DNA from: Chionoecetes opilio
Lineage: Eukaryota > Arthropoda > Malacostraca > Decapoda > Majidae
DNA: 64,000 nt
Reading direction: 5' to 3'
Assembly: GCA_016584305.1 (NCBI GenBank)
Contig: JACEEZ010012726.1
Span: 252,001 to 316,000 of the forward strand
Shown here: positions 11,062-22,000 of the stretch, piece after piece
Position numbering within the stretch: the stretch's first letter is position 1
Layout of the letters: every line of letters starts with the position of its first letter
Made by a program: the position numbers and the translations under genes
The notes under the pieces: generated by a model
Told to the model about the DNA's origin: nothing
The model's input: the letters and a program-made list of their open reading frames with translations, nothing else
The model's database searches: none

Positions 11062-11740
11062 CCCCGACACACCAAAAGATTAGCTGATTTTACCTATTAA
11101 ACCTAACAAAACCTTCCCAGATGTGATGGTGAATGTAGAGGCCTGGTTTTATTCGACCCATGAAGGATAAACTAGAGTCTTAAGAAGTAGGTTAATATTT
11201 AAGAATGTTCTATCCATATTATTTCCATGCTACAAATTAAGGTATTTTGTATGAATTTGGCTGAGAAAGTATGAAAATTGAGGTACCTGGTATTCTCGTC
11301 TACCAAAATTCTCTTCTTGACAAACCGGGAACCCTCGCTGACGGCAACGGTTAGGTTAGGTATACAGGTAAAAGCTTATTGGATGTATATGTATTGAGTT
11401 CTAGAAAATAGGAACACTCGACGAAGTGAAAAGTTGGAACTCTCACTGACGGGGACGAGAGTACCATAAACCAAAATTGAGGCATCTAGTTAATATGTGG
11501 TTGAGTTTGATTATATAATTATCAGCCTCAATTTTTCAAGTGAATTATCCGTTCTGAGACCCCAAAAATACCCATTTCAAATTTTTTTTTTACCACAAAT
11601 GCAACTAATTTAATGTAAAATAACACCAGTAAATGCCCTAAATGATAAATATAAACAATGAAAACAATAAAAAAATGTAATAAAATGAAAATATAACTGC
11701 ATTTAATTACAGAATACCAATCGATGACCTTTTTCTTCCA
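11061..11740. other. Upstream region of NFU1
   Basis: AT-rich and without a supported exon. The first NFU1 exon, with start codon and targeting peptide start, should lie upstream of 11741 but I could not place it. The ATG at about 11771 is out of frame and soon stops. Confidence 0.3.
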
Positions 11741-14700
11741 GCTGTGCGTCTGTTTGTGGCAGAAAATATCATGGATGTAATAACAGTAGTGGTGCAAAGA
11801 AGCAATGCTTTTCCAAGGCACCCCTGCTGGCCGCCAGAAAACAGTCCCCCCTAGTGCCGGCACGCTCCATGTTCGTTAAGGTGCAGGAGACGCCCAACCC
11901 TAACTCACTCAAGTTTATACCAGGTGTCCAGGTGAGCTTCTCCCGGCATTGTGTTGTGGAAAATACCTATCTTACTTACTTAAAATATACTTACCTAACT
12001 TAATAGTGGAAAATACCCATCTTACTTAAAATATACTTACTTTACTTAATTTAATAGTGGAAAATACCCATCTTACTTACTTAAAATATACTTAGGCTAC
12101 TTTACTTAATAGTGGAAAATACCCATCTTACTTACTTAAAATATACTGACCTTACTTAATAGTGGAAAATACCCATCTTACTTACTTAAAATATACTTAC
12201 TTTACTTAATAGTGGAAAATACCCATCATACTTACTTAATATATACTACTTACTTTACTTAATATATTCATCTTACCCATCTTACGTTTGATATTTATGA
12301 TGTTAATAAATTTATTCTTGCTTTAGTATCAGTTGTTAACCCTTGTTACAGTTCTTACCCAGTATGGCAACAGATCCAGTATTACTACTTATTCATCACT
12401 ACTCTTTCATCCCCTTCACTGTTAAACTCTGGAACTCTCTTTCTGTTTCTATTTTTCCACCTTTCTAAGACTTAAATCTTTTCAAGAGAGGAGTAACAAG
12501 ACACCTCCCTAACTAAATTGGCCCACCGCCTCTTTTTATATTCTCTTACTCTCTTCTTTATAGGGACTGGCAACTAAGCGAGCTTTTTGTTACTTCTATT
12601 TTTTTTCTTTTTTTTCTTTCTTGGCCAGTCCTTTGTGTAAAAAGAAAAATTCATTGTGAAATCAGGCCTTACTTTGTCGTTGTCAGTCGCGGTCATCTCA
12701 AGGAGAGAACTTATGAATGAGTTGAATGATGATAAAGGGTACTGAAGGACTAGCTGTGGGTACAATGTTCTAGTATTTATGTAACATTTATAGTTTAGAG
12801 TCTTTAGACAGTCATAAGAACATAAGGAAGCTACAAGAGACTGTGAGACTTACACGTGGTAGTTTCTGTTACAGTTTAGTTTACTGTTATAAGAAATAGG
12901 AAATGGGCTCATCTGACATGCTCTTGTCTTGGTCCACTGTACCCGTGATGCTGCCGGTCCACTGTACCCGTGATGCTGCCGGGGATTGGTAAGAGTAAGA
13001 CCATTGCTGGTTCTGTCACACTCACTCAAAGCTCTCACTATAGTCTTTTTTTTTTTTCGAGGTGAAAAATCCTGACGCCTTGCTGCTTATTGACTGATAT
13101 TTGATGCCAGGATAAGGGAATACTACAGTTCTTAATTTCAGCTGTATTTTATCATAGTTAACCATATTATCAGGTAAACATAGGCATCATTTTAAGCTTG
13201 AGACCTTAAGATAGAATGGAATTATCGCCTTGTTAGGAAAAATAATTGTAGATAGTATAAGGAGGAGGGAATGCATGAGAATTCAAGGATAGTTAGTGAG
13301 TTAGTTGTCCATTCTATATCTCTGTCCATTAGTATGCCTCTATATCTCTTCCTTCTATTATTTATCACTGCCTATCTATCTCTATATCTCTTCTATTATA
13401 TTATTTATTTCTGTGTCTATCTATATCTATGCCTCTATATACCTCTTCTATTATATTTTTTATCTTAATGCCTCTTCTTTCATTTACAGGAACTACCTCG
13501 TGTAGGTCTCGCGGCCTCTTGTAGCTTCCTTGTTTTCTTATGTTCTTATGTTCTTATAGCATACTACATTCTAATGAGACTGTTTGATTATTCTCTCTTC
13601 AGATACTTGAAACCGGAACAGTTGACTTTCCTAACCTCACTGCAGCTCAGAAATCTCCTTTGGCCAAGCTGCTGTTCCAGATTGAAGGAGTTCGCGGAGT
13701 GTTCTTGACCACAGAGTTCATTACCATTACCAAAGTTAGTGCTTATTTCATGCCATTATTATTGTTATTATTATTTATTGTTTATTGTTTATTGTCATTA
13801 TTATTATTGTTCTTGACCACAGAGTTCCTTACCATTACCAAGGTTAGTGCTTATTTCATGCCATTATTATTGTTATTATTATTATTTATTGTTTATTGTC
13901 ATTATTATTATTGTTCTTGACCACAGAGTTCCTTACCATTAGGCTACCAAGGTTAGTGCTTATTTCATGCCATTATTATTGTTATTGTTATTATTATTTA
14001 TTGTTTATTGTTTATTGTCATTATTATTATTGTTCTTGACCACAGAGTTCATTACCATTACCAAGGTTAGTGCTTATTTCATGCCATTATTATTGTTATT
14101 ATTATTTATTGTTTATTGTCATTATTATTATTGTTCTTGACCACAGAGTTCATTACCATTACCAAAGTTAGTGCTTATTTCATGCCATTATTATTGTTAT
14201 TGTTATTATTATTTATTGTCATTATTATTATTGTTCTTGACCACAGAGTTCATTACCATTACCAAGGTTAGTGCTTATTTCATGCCATTATTATTGTTAT
14301 TATTATTATTATTTATTGTTTATTGTCATTATTATTATTGTTCTTGACCACAGAGTTCATTACCATTACCAAGGTTACTGCTTATTTCATGCCATTATTA
14401 TTGTTATTGTTATTATTATTTATTGTTTATTGTCATTATTATTATTGTTCTTGACCACAGAGTTCATTACCATTACCAAGGTTAGTGCTTATTTCATGCC
14501 ATTATTATTGTTATTATTATTTATTGTTTATTGTCATTATTATTATTGTTCTTGACCACAGAGTTCATTACCATTACCAAGGTTACTGCTTATTTCATGC
14601 CATTATTATTGTTATTATTATTATTATTTATTGTCATTATTATTATTGTTCTTGACCACAGAGTTCCTTACCATTACCAAGGTTAGTGCTTATTTCATGC

Positions 14701-17700
14701 CATTATTATTGTTATTATTATTATTATTTATTGTCATTATTATTATTGTTCTTGACCACAGAGTTCATTACCATTACCAAGGTTACTGCTTATTTCATGC
14801 CATTGTTATTGTTATTTATTATTATTTATTGTTTATTGTCATTATTATTATTGTTCTTGACCACAGAGTTCATTACCATTAGGCTACCAAGGTTAGTGCT
14901 TATTTCATGCCATTGTTATTGTTATTTATTAGTTATTTATTGTTTATTGTCATTATTATTATTATTGTTAGTGCCATTTCAAGGTTAGTGAAGAAGAAGT
15001 GTTGCACCGTTATAGTCAGGTAACAAGAATGCCATATCACTGTTCGTAGTCATTATATTGAATTAGAGGTCTATAAGATCATTTCTGCTTAGGACAATAG
15101 TTCTGACATGCAAATAAGGCCAAACATAGATCTAAGTTAAAGGTTAAAGATGCAAGCGAAGAAATAAGCTAATATTTAAGAGGAGAGTAGATGATGAGAT
15201 TACTGAAAATATGCATGAAAAGCAGAATGATTGAGTTGGGGAAGAGTGAAAGTAAGTGTCATGCAGCATCCAGAAACTGTTTGGCCACCTGGGGAAATGA
15301 GTGAGTGAGATGATGAAAGATGTGCAGGAGTCCCACACACGAGGATGTCCCTGAAGTGGCAGGATAAGAGTTCTGAAGTAAGAGAGAAACTGATTTATGC
15401 TCGTATTTAATTAACTCATTTTGTAATTTTGTCAGGAAGATGAAGAAGCAGAATGGCGAACAATCAAGCCTGAAGCTTTTGCAATCATCATGGACTTTTT
15501 TGCCTCCGGTCTGCCAGTGATCCACGCCGACGGCCTGAGTGAACACGGTAGGCGGGCTTCACTGTGGGAGGGGGATAACCTACACTTCCTTCAAGGCATT
15601 ATAGGAGAGAATAATTGTCTGTTGGTGGCAGTGCTGGGCTTCCTAAGGCGTTTTCTGCGGGGATCCTGATTGCAACCAAATTTTTTCGGTTGTTCAAATT
15701 TCGATCCCTGTTCAACCATCCAGGGAAGATGATTGGCCCGACCTGCAATCATTTGTTGTTGTTGTTGTGACCGTTTGCAACAGAAAATTTTCCGATTGCA
15801 ACCAAAAATCCCCCGCAGAAAACGCCTCTAGTGTGGTGTTCTGCTCAAGGCTTGTTATGTCCCAATCATTATCATTATCATCATCTTACATTATCATCTT
15901 TCAGGCCAGGTCCCATATTTACACAGGTCAACCTTTGTCATGTGGTGACTGCTAGCCAAGCAACACAATTATGCATTGGTTGTCTGTTGAATTCTTTGTT
16001 TTGTAGATCCTGCCGAACCTTATCCCCTTGTGTTCTCTGGTCAGCCTATCGCCAAGCAGCCGGCTACTTCAGAAACTATAACATACTTCCCCCAGTCATT
16101 CCTATCCTTATCTTTGACGTAGGCAAACCTGTGCACTCTATCCATTATTACTTAACTCAGGTGCTCTGTTCTAGACCATCTTCTGAACCAGTCACTGGAT
16201 AGGTCATCCCTCACCTTGCATACTCGTCTTGCCCTCTACAGTTTGCTCCAACCTCCTCAAGGACCTCAAGAACAATGCCGAGTCTACAATTGGAATTCTC
16301 ATTTTCTTAGTGGAGTGGCACATGCTGGGCATTTTCTTCACTGAATAATTATTATAATCACCTAGCCTGTCCTCTTTAGTGTACATGAAACATTACAAAA
16401 GGTCTCTCTTGTTAAGAAAGAAAATCTTGTGCCTTAGAATATGTGCAATGATTTAGTGCTTAAAAGAAACAATAAGAAACATTGATTTACAGCCACGTGC
16501 GAGGATGAGGAGAAAAACTTGTGCCTTAGAATATGTGCAATGATTTATTTTTAGTACTTGAAAGAAACAATAAGAAGCCTTGATTTACAGCCACGTGCGA
16601 TGACGAGGATGACGAGACGGTGGCCATGATCAAGGAGCTGCTGGACACGCGCATCAGACCCACCGTGCAGGAGGACGGAGGCGACATTCTGTTCCGAGGC
16701 TTTGACGACGGCGTTGTCTACCTTAAGGTGACTGCACTGTTTTAGCACTATAACTACTACTACTACTATTACTATTATGGCTTACTACATACTACTTATA
16801 CATACATAGGGCTGGATTATAGTAGATTGAATATGTAGGCAATGTTGTAGTCGGAGGATTCAGTGATGGAGGAGTCTTATACACATAGCATGAACATATT
16901 TTCCTTGTTTATATATTGTCATTCCATAGATATTTTTAATCTAAATAAATCCAAATAAAATGTATTTACTGTTTAATACAATTCTTTTTGTAGATGACAG
17001 TTCTGATTACAGATAATGAGAATAACCGACGTACACTAGTAATACATGTTTGATAGTGTGCAAAAGGCATTAACTGAGGGTAAATGTTCACAAAAGTAAG
17101 GTGATGGCATTTGTAAGGAGTAAAAGTGAAATGGTAGATTATATGAAAGCCCCTATATAGAAAGTGTTGAACTCATCACCATCATAACTGTTAATTAGCG
17201 CCTATAATATTATATGTAAAGTGTTGAACCCATCACCATCATAACTGTTAATTATCTGTTTATAGAAGCTTATACGAGTCCTTAGTATGACAATTAGTTT
17301 TGATTTTGTTTTTTATTTCAGATGATGGAAAGTGTTGAATATGAAGTTATAGAAAGTGTTGAATATGAAGTTATAGAAAGTGTTGAATAGGAAGTTATAG
17401 AAAGTGTTGAATATGAAGTTATAGAAAGTGTTGAATATGAAGTTATAGAAAGTGTTGAATATGAAGTTATAGAAAGTGTTGAATAGGAAGTTATAGAAAG
17501 TGTTGAATAGGAAGTTATAGAAAGTGTTGAATAGGAAGTTATAGAAAGTGTTGAATATGAAGTTATAGAAAGTGTTGAATATGAAGTTATAGAAAGTGTT
17601 GAATATGAAGTTATAGAAAGTGTTGAATATGAAGTTATAGAAAGTGTTGAATAGGAAGTTATAGAAAGTGTTGAATAGGAAGTTATAGAAAGTGTTGAAT

Positions 17701-18278
17701 CATAACTGTGAGGATCTGTTTATAGAAGCTTATGTGGGTCCTCAGTATGACAATGAGTTTTGATTTTCTTGATCCTTTCAGATGATGGGTTCGTGCACCA
17801 ACTGTCCTTCCTCTGTGGTGACCTTGAAAAGTGGTGTTCAGAATATGCTGCAGTTTTACATCCCAGAGGTCAGTTCAGTCAAACAGCAAAATTATTTCTT
17901 TGTGTGTGTATGGTTTGAATTTCCATCATAGGTTTTATTGCATTAAACTGCATTATTAGATGGCCATTTGAAAGCCTGTACACTCATAAAAAGGTCTTTG
18001 TTACATTTGATTAGCTTAATGAGTCAATGAATGGGATTTGGACAAGATTATGATCGACAAGAGAAGACAAATTTGGACAAGGAATAAATTGTTGTGAGGT
18101 AATTGTGTCTTAGTAATGGCATGTATTGAAATTTAATGTATGTATTGAAAGCATGTAAATCAATTCCTTGCAGGTTGTAGAAGTGGTGGAGGTTAAGGAT
18201 GAGGCGGACCATCTAGTAGAGGCAGAATTCAAGAAGACCGAGAAGGCACTTAATTCGGAGCAAAGCAAAACAAAGTGA
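11741..18278 (+). CDS. NFU1: NFU1 iron-sulfur cluster carrier, mitochondrial
   Basis: Mitochondrial matrix protein that carries or scaffolds [4Fe-4S] clusters for targets such as lipoyl synthase (family knowledge). Exons: 11741 (or 11763)-11931, 13603-13734, 15436-15547, 16591-16727, 17782-17868, 18174-18278 with TGA. All junctions keep phase. From the methionine at 11869 the product is 211 aa. The Nfu N-domain begins [15 protein letters not shown] and continues with [11 protein letters not shown]. The C-terminal NifU domain holds [20 protein letters not shown] and the cluster-binding CTNC (residues 153-156 from that methionine; CxxC intact). The frame is open upstream of 11869 with a basic, Ser-rich stretch fitting a targeting peptide, but the first exon was not found. 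The gene is convergent with Misato. Odd: three of its exon borders carry local duplications (13705-14990, 16427-16612, 17240-17790). Confidence 0.95.
11960..12260 (+). repeat. Minisatellite of about 55-60 bp in NFU1 intron
   Basis: Five to six degenerate copies built on AATAGTGGAAAATACCCATC and CTTACTTAAAATATACTTAC, starting about 30 bp after the donor at 11932. Confidence 0.8.
13486..13560 (-). repeat. Octamer-tailed retroposon fragment in NFU1 intron
   Basis: Same family as the fragment at 1-110. It carries CTCTTGTAGCTTCC and ends in CTTATGTTCTTATG, about 45 bp before the acceptor of the next NFU1 exon. Confidence 0.55.
13705..14990 (+). repeat. Exon-border minisatellite: 12 copies of an exon end with its 5' splice site
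   Basis: The true exon 13603-13734 ends TTCTTGACCACAGAGTTC ... ACCAAA before GTTAGT. From there a unit of about 100-120 bp repeats. Each unit carries that exon end, a donor (mostly AAGGTTAGT, better than the real AAAGTTAGT), CTTATTTCATGCC and a run of ATT/GTT trinucleotides. The exon-end motif starts near 13701, 13810, 13913, 14032, 14131, 14237, 14339, 14447, 14547, 14648, 14749 and 14850. Copies near 13940 and 14880 carry a 3-5 bp insertion (ATTAGGCTACC). TTCTTGACCACAG also looks like a 3' splice site, so each unit could define a 20-nt pseudo-exon. Confidence 0.95.
15645..15828. mobile_element. Small MITE in NFU1 intron
   Basis: AGGCGTTTTCTGCGGGGAT on the left pairs with ATCCCCCGCAGAAAACGCCT on the right, and GATTGCAACCAAA occurs inside both ends. 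About 184 bp, no coding capacity. Confidence 0.7.
16427..16612 (+). repeat. Tandem duplication spanning a 3' splice site of NFU1
   Basis: Two copies of a roughly 98-bp unit hold CTTGTGCCTTAGAATATGTG, AAAGAAACAATAAGAA and the acceptor GATTTACAG followed by exon start CCACGTGCGA. The upstream copy (acceptor at 16491-16492) is a decoy. The downstream one at 16590 begins the real exon, as GATGACGAGGATGACGAGAC continues the protein in phase. Confidence 0.9.
17240..17790 (+). repeat. Duplicated 3' splice site separated by a 24-bp minisatellite
   Basis: About 110 bp, including GTTTATAGAAGCTTAT, AGTTTTGATTTT and the acceptor TTTCAGATGATGG, occurs before 17330 and again before 17790. Only the second copy leads into the NFU1 exon. 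Between them are about 16 copies of a 24-bp unit, GTTATAGAAAGTGTTGAATA plus TGAA or GGAA (17324-17703). The GGAA variants put a TAG in the frame, so the array does not code. Confidence 0.9.
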
Positions 18279-19097
18279 AGGATTGACATGTAAGTAACGT
18301 TGTTCTTATTGTTGTATAATTGATGTGTTCCTTCCCTTCAACATACTTGATAGTCTCTCTTTTCATAGGAACACACACATGGTCTTAAAATATTACTCAC
18401 GTACTTATTGCTCTGTACAAAATTTGGCGTGAGGTGTTTGGTTGGTGGGAGGGTTGTGGACGGGGAGCTGAGTGTGCGCCGTCACTCCCTCCCTCCATTC
18501 CTTCCTCCTTCCCTCTCTTCCACGTAGTATATTTATGGAAGGGAAAGTTTACGTTTTTAAGAGATATTTGTATGTGGTCAATATTGTCCATGATGTCACA
18601 TACTCATATTGTATACAATATGAAAATCAAATTAATATTTTTTTCATTACGAAATACGATTTCTGTTCATCTGCAATCCTCATATGATTCATGATTAAAT
18701 CATCCCCTATGCATGAGCTTGTTAAGCAGTGAATAGTGAACAAGTACAGACGTTGCAATGAGGTTCATCACGTAATGTGTTGTAAAGGGGAAGTAAAGGA
18801 AATGGAGTGTATAAGAATGAGGTGCACGGAGAGATGCAAGCACAGACTCTTCTGGTGTGGTCACCCCTTCTGTAGTTTCCAGGATCAGGCTTCAGTGTAC
18901 ACGAACTGACTAACTTTCCTAAAAAGTTATAAGCTCTTACCATGGACATTTTCCCCCCAAAGTTAATTGCTGTTAATTTTGTTAGAGTAAATTTATTAAG
19001 CAAACTTATAATTACATAAAGTAAGTAATCTCTCAGTAATCTAAAAAAAATCCATTAGTATAATATAAGCATAACTTTATAAGCATAACGCATAACT
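18279..19097. other. Convergent NFU1/Misato 3' intergenic region
   Basis: Holds the 3' ends of both genes. On the minus strand AATAAA (18992-18997) lies about 100 bp past the Misato stop and is a likely polyadenylation signal. No clear AATAAA was found for NFU1. The short frames here are not genes. Confidence 0.5.
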
Positions 19098-22000
19098 TCA
19101 GTCATCGTCAGAGTTCAAACTTTCGTTATTAGCGCCATAATTGTTAAGGATATCTTGTAGGCCTTCGGTCGTCGCCGCCCAGCTGTCCTTGTCGGCGCCT
19201 TCCTCCAGCAGGGACGGCACCTTCATCACATCAAACTTCTTTGCAGACGTCAGCAGCTGCTGCAGTAAGTCAGCCACGCCCTGGCTCTGGTGCAGCCCGG
19301 CCATGCACGGCACACTCCTCACCGCTGCAACACAACCAGTGGTAGTTGTAGGTGACTCAAAGCTGCTTGTATATATATAATACACATAGTATTTATAATG
19401 ATGTGTAAATAATTATAATCTGTACGTTTATTCAATAATGATACTTTTTTATATATTTTTTTTAAAGACTACGGGCTATCAAACCACTTAGGAAAAAACA
19501 GTAATAATTGCATAATTAGTTAAAGAAAGGGAGTTGAATCTTTCTAAAGGTTTCTGTATTCAGGCAACGGTACAGTCTGTGAAATAAAATAAAAAATCAT
19601 ATTAATTTAAAGCAGACCTAAAGCCCAGAAACAAGAACTCGGAAATAAATATAAACTTATTATATTGTTATAAGCAAAAAGAAAATTAAAAATCAGTCTC
19701 TGCATCAAAGCAAAGAAAGTGGGCCAGATGAGCCCTAAGCCCTAGTGCTGTAATATGTAGTGGCGCCAGATAAACGTTTATATAAACCCATGTCAATTTT
19801 TTACCTGTGCAACTTGGTCCACCCTTAGAAAATGTACAAAGTACATGCTTAGTTTTAGTACACATCAGACGCCTCAGTGACGTCACCAGAGTTAAGCTTA
19901 CAGCTGGTAAGTGTAGGTTGAGGCAGTTGAAGGATCATATGTCGCCTGTTTTTTTTGTAACGTTACATCAAAATACAACTGGGCGTGTATCTTAACAAGC
20001 CATTTCAAGATTACATTTGGAAACAGGAACGAACAGGTCAGCGGGAAAAAAATAATTGCAGCTAATGGGCTAGTGAAAACAGCGGTGCCTTCACTGAGGA
20101 GGTGTAGCAGGTCTTACTTGACAGTGTCTCCCTACCGTTGTCTTGAAAAGAAAAAGAAACTTATAGTGTTACCTTGACTGATTTACGTGTTAATTTGTTT
20201 TACAACCATTAAGTCAGGACCTATGTCAGTCATGACTCAACCAGTTTCTGTACATGATATTTAATGAATTCATAAAACAATGAAAATGACCAGAAAGCGG
20301 CGAAAGAGCGAATGTAAAACAAATCTGCTCACCTTAGCAAGCAACCCATTCCAAGACTCCTCACCTGCAGCGGAAGTGTTGGGATGTTTGTCGATGTATC
20401 CGTCGTCCGTCACTGAAGGAGCAAAGATGTTGGGGAAGGGTGCGTGCAGCTTGAGGGGATCCTCCACGCCGGCCACAAGGCGCTGGCTCGGCGGCTTGCG
20501 GGCAGCTTGTAGAAATTCATAGTAAAGTTGAGCAGCATTTGTGGAGAATCTTTTACGTGGTAGCTTCGTGTCAGACCTGAAATTCAATGGGAAACTTCCA
20601 TCAATTTCTCTCCAAAACCTTTCTACAGTTTTCCCCTAAGGCCTATACTGTCACTTTACATCTGAATTAGCAATGTAAAATATGCTGATGTTGAAAAATA
20701 CCAACAGCAGGAACAACCAAAAGAGTGAACCCTTTGTTGCATGAATAGGAGGTCATCTCCTATGAAATTCGGGGAGGCGGTAGCAGAGTGGTTAGCGTCT
20801 CCGACTGGCATTCTCGGTGACCCGAGTTCGATCCCCGACGAAAACCAAAACCTCTCTGCACCGTCGAGTGGTCTAAGAACACCCACATGCTGCCCATTAA
20901 CTCTACCTTCGATTGCGAGTGCATCGGAGGACACAGGGGGGCGGCATGAGCCTCTAATCACAGGTGTCACTATAATAATCCTGCCTGCGCCACCATGGGC
21001 GAGGACCAACCATCACAGCCCTCAAGTGAACCTCCAGAGCCTACCATCCTGGGTCACCACTGCCTACAGGCGCTAGAGGCACAAATGTAAAAACAAAAAC
21101 AAAAATCTTCCTCCTAAATCAGGTATACAAATTTTCAAATAAGTTAAAATACAATTTCTACGAGACTTAAAAGACAAAGCTCTCTTTTCCTCATCACTTC
21201 TGCCGCCACCATGCCTGTGACCTTTCTCTTGTTTCCTATTAATAAATAATTCACTCCTGCAGACGGGAGGATAAAGATGAAGACATGCTCTTGTAACAGC
21301 AGAGTTTATGTTCTTTCATCCACAAGACACTTTATCCCTCCACCCACTATGGGCCTCCCTCACCACACCACCACCAAGCGGCCTCACCACATCACCATTT
21401 ACTCTTTAATATAAGAAATCACAGAATCCCTGACCTGTTCAGTCCGGACGCTGGTATGCCTCTGATGGTGAGCAGTTCGCTGATGGGTTCGTTAATGTGG
21501 GTGCATCCGGCACTCACAGACACGGGGTAAGAATCTTGTTGGTGCAGCCAGTCTACAAAACTCTGACTTGATTTTATGCCCAGGGGCAACGATAAGCTTC
21601 CTCCTGCAACCTGCAGATGTAATGCAAAGATTAAGGAAATACAAACGTTACAATAATGCAAGTCTTTATCATCGAACTACATTGAACCGATTTGATGATT
21701 AAAGTTTTCATTTTACTATATTTTATTCTTACTTTTCTTCCTGCTGGTGTTAATAAGTCCACCACACTTGTGAATGGGAGCGGTGAGGAGCGGCTGCGAT
21801 AGGCCAGACTAATAGTGTCCAGGAAGGCAGCCATGATACTGCTTGTGGTGTATGCATTGTGGTCCTGAAAGGTAAATAAATGGCTGTCATATGCACGGCT
21901 TTACTCATTCGTCACCTTCTGAGTCTATGTATCACATTACTCATTCATTTTATTGGTAATTCCATCAGTTACCTTCAAAGCCAAATGTGGGTATGTGCAG

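Noticed and set aside
13660..14988. Overlapping Leu/Tyr-rich frames with repeated [11 protein letters not shown]
   Set aside because: Only the first copy is true NFU1 exon. The rest is the intronic minisatellite, and the true exon joins 15436 in phase without it.
20324..20364. Alternative longer exon 9 of Misato ending LLAK before GTGAGC
   Set aside because: That donor leaves phase 0, while the last exon needs phase 1. The donor at 20364 gives a continuous frame and the expected length.
20656..21076. Open frames of 111-117 codons on both strands
   Set aside because: They lie wholly in a tRNA-derived SINE inside a Misato intron.
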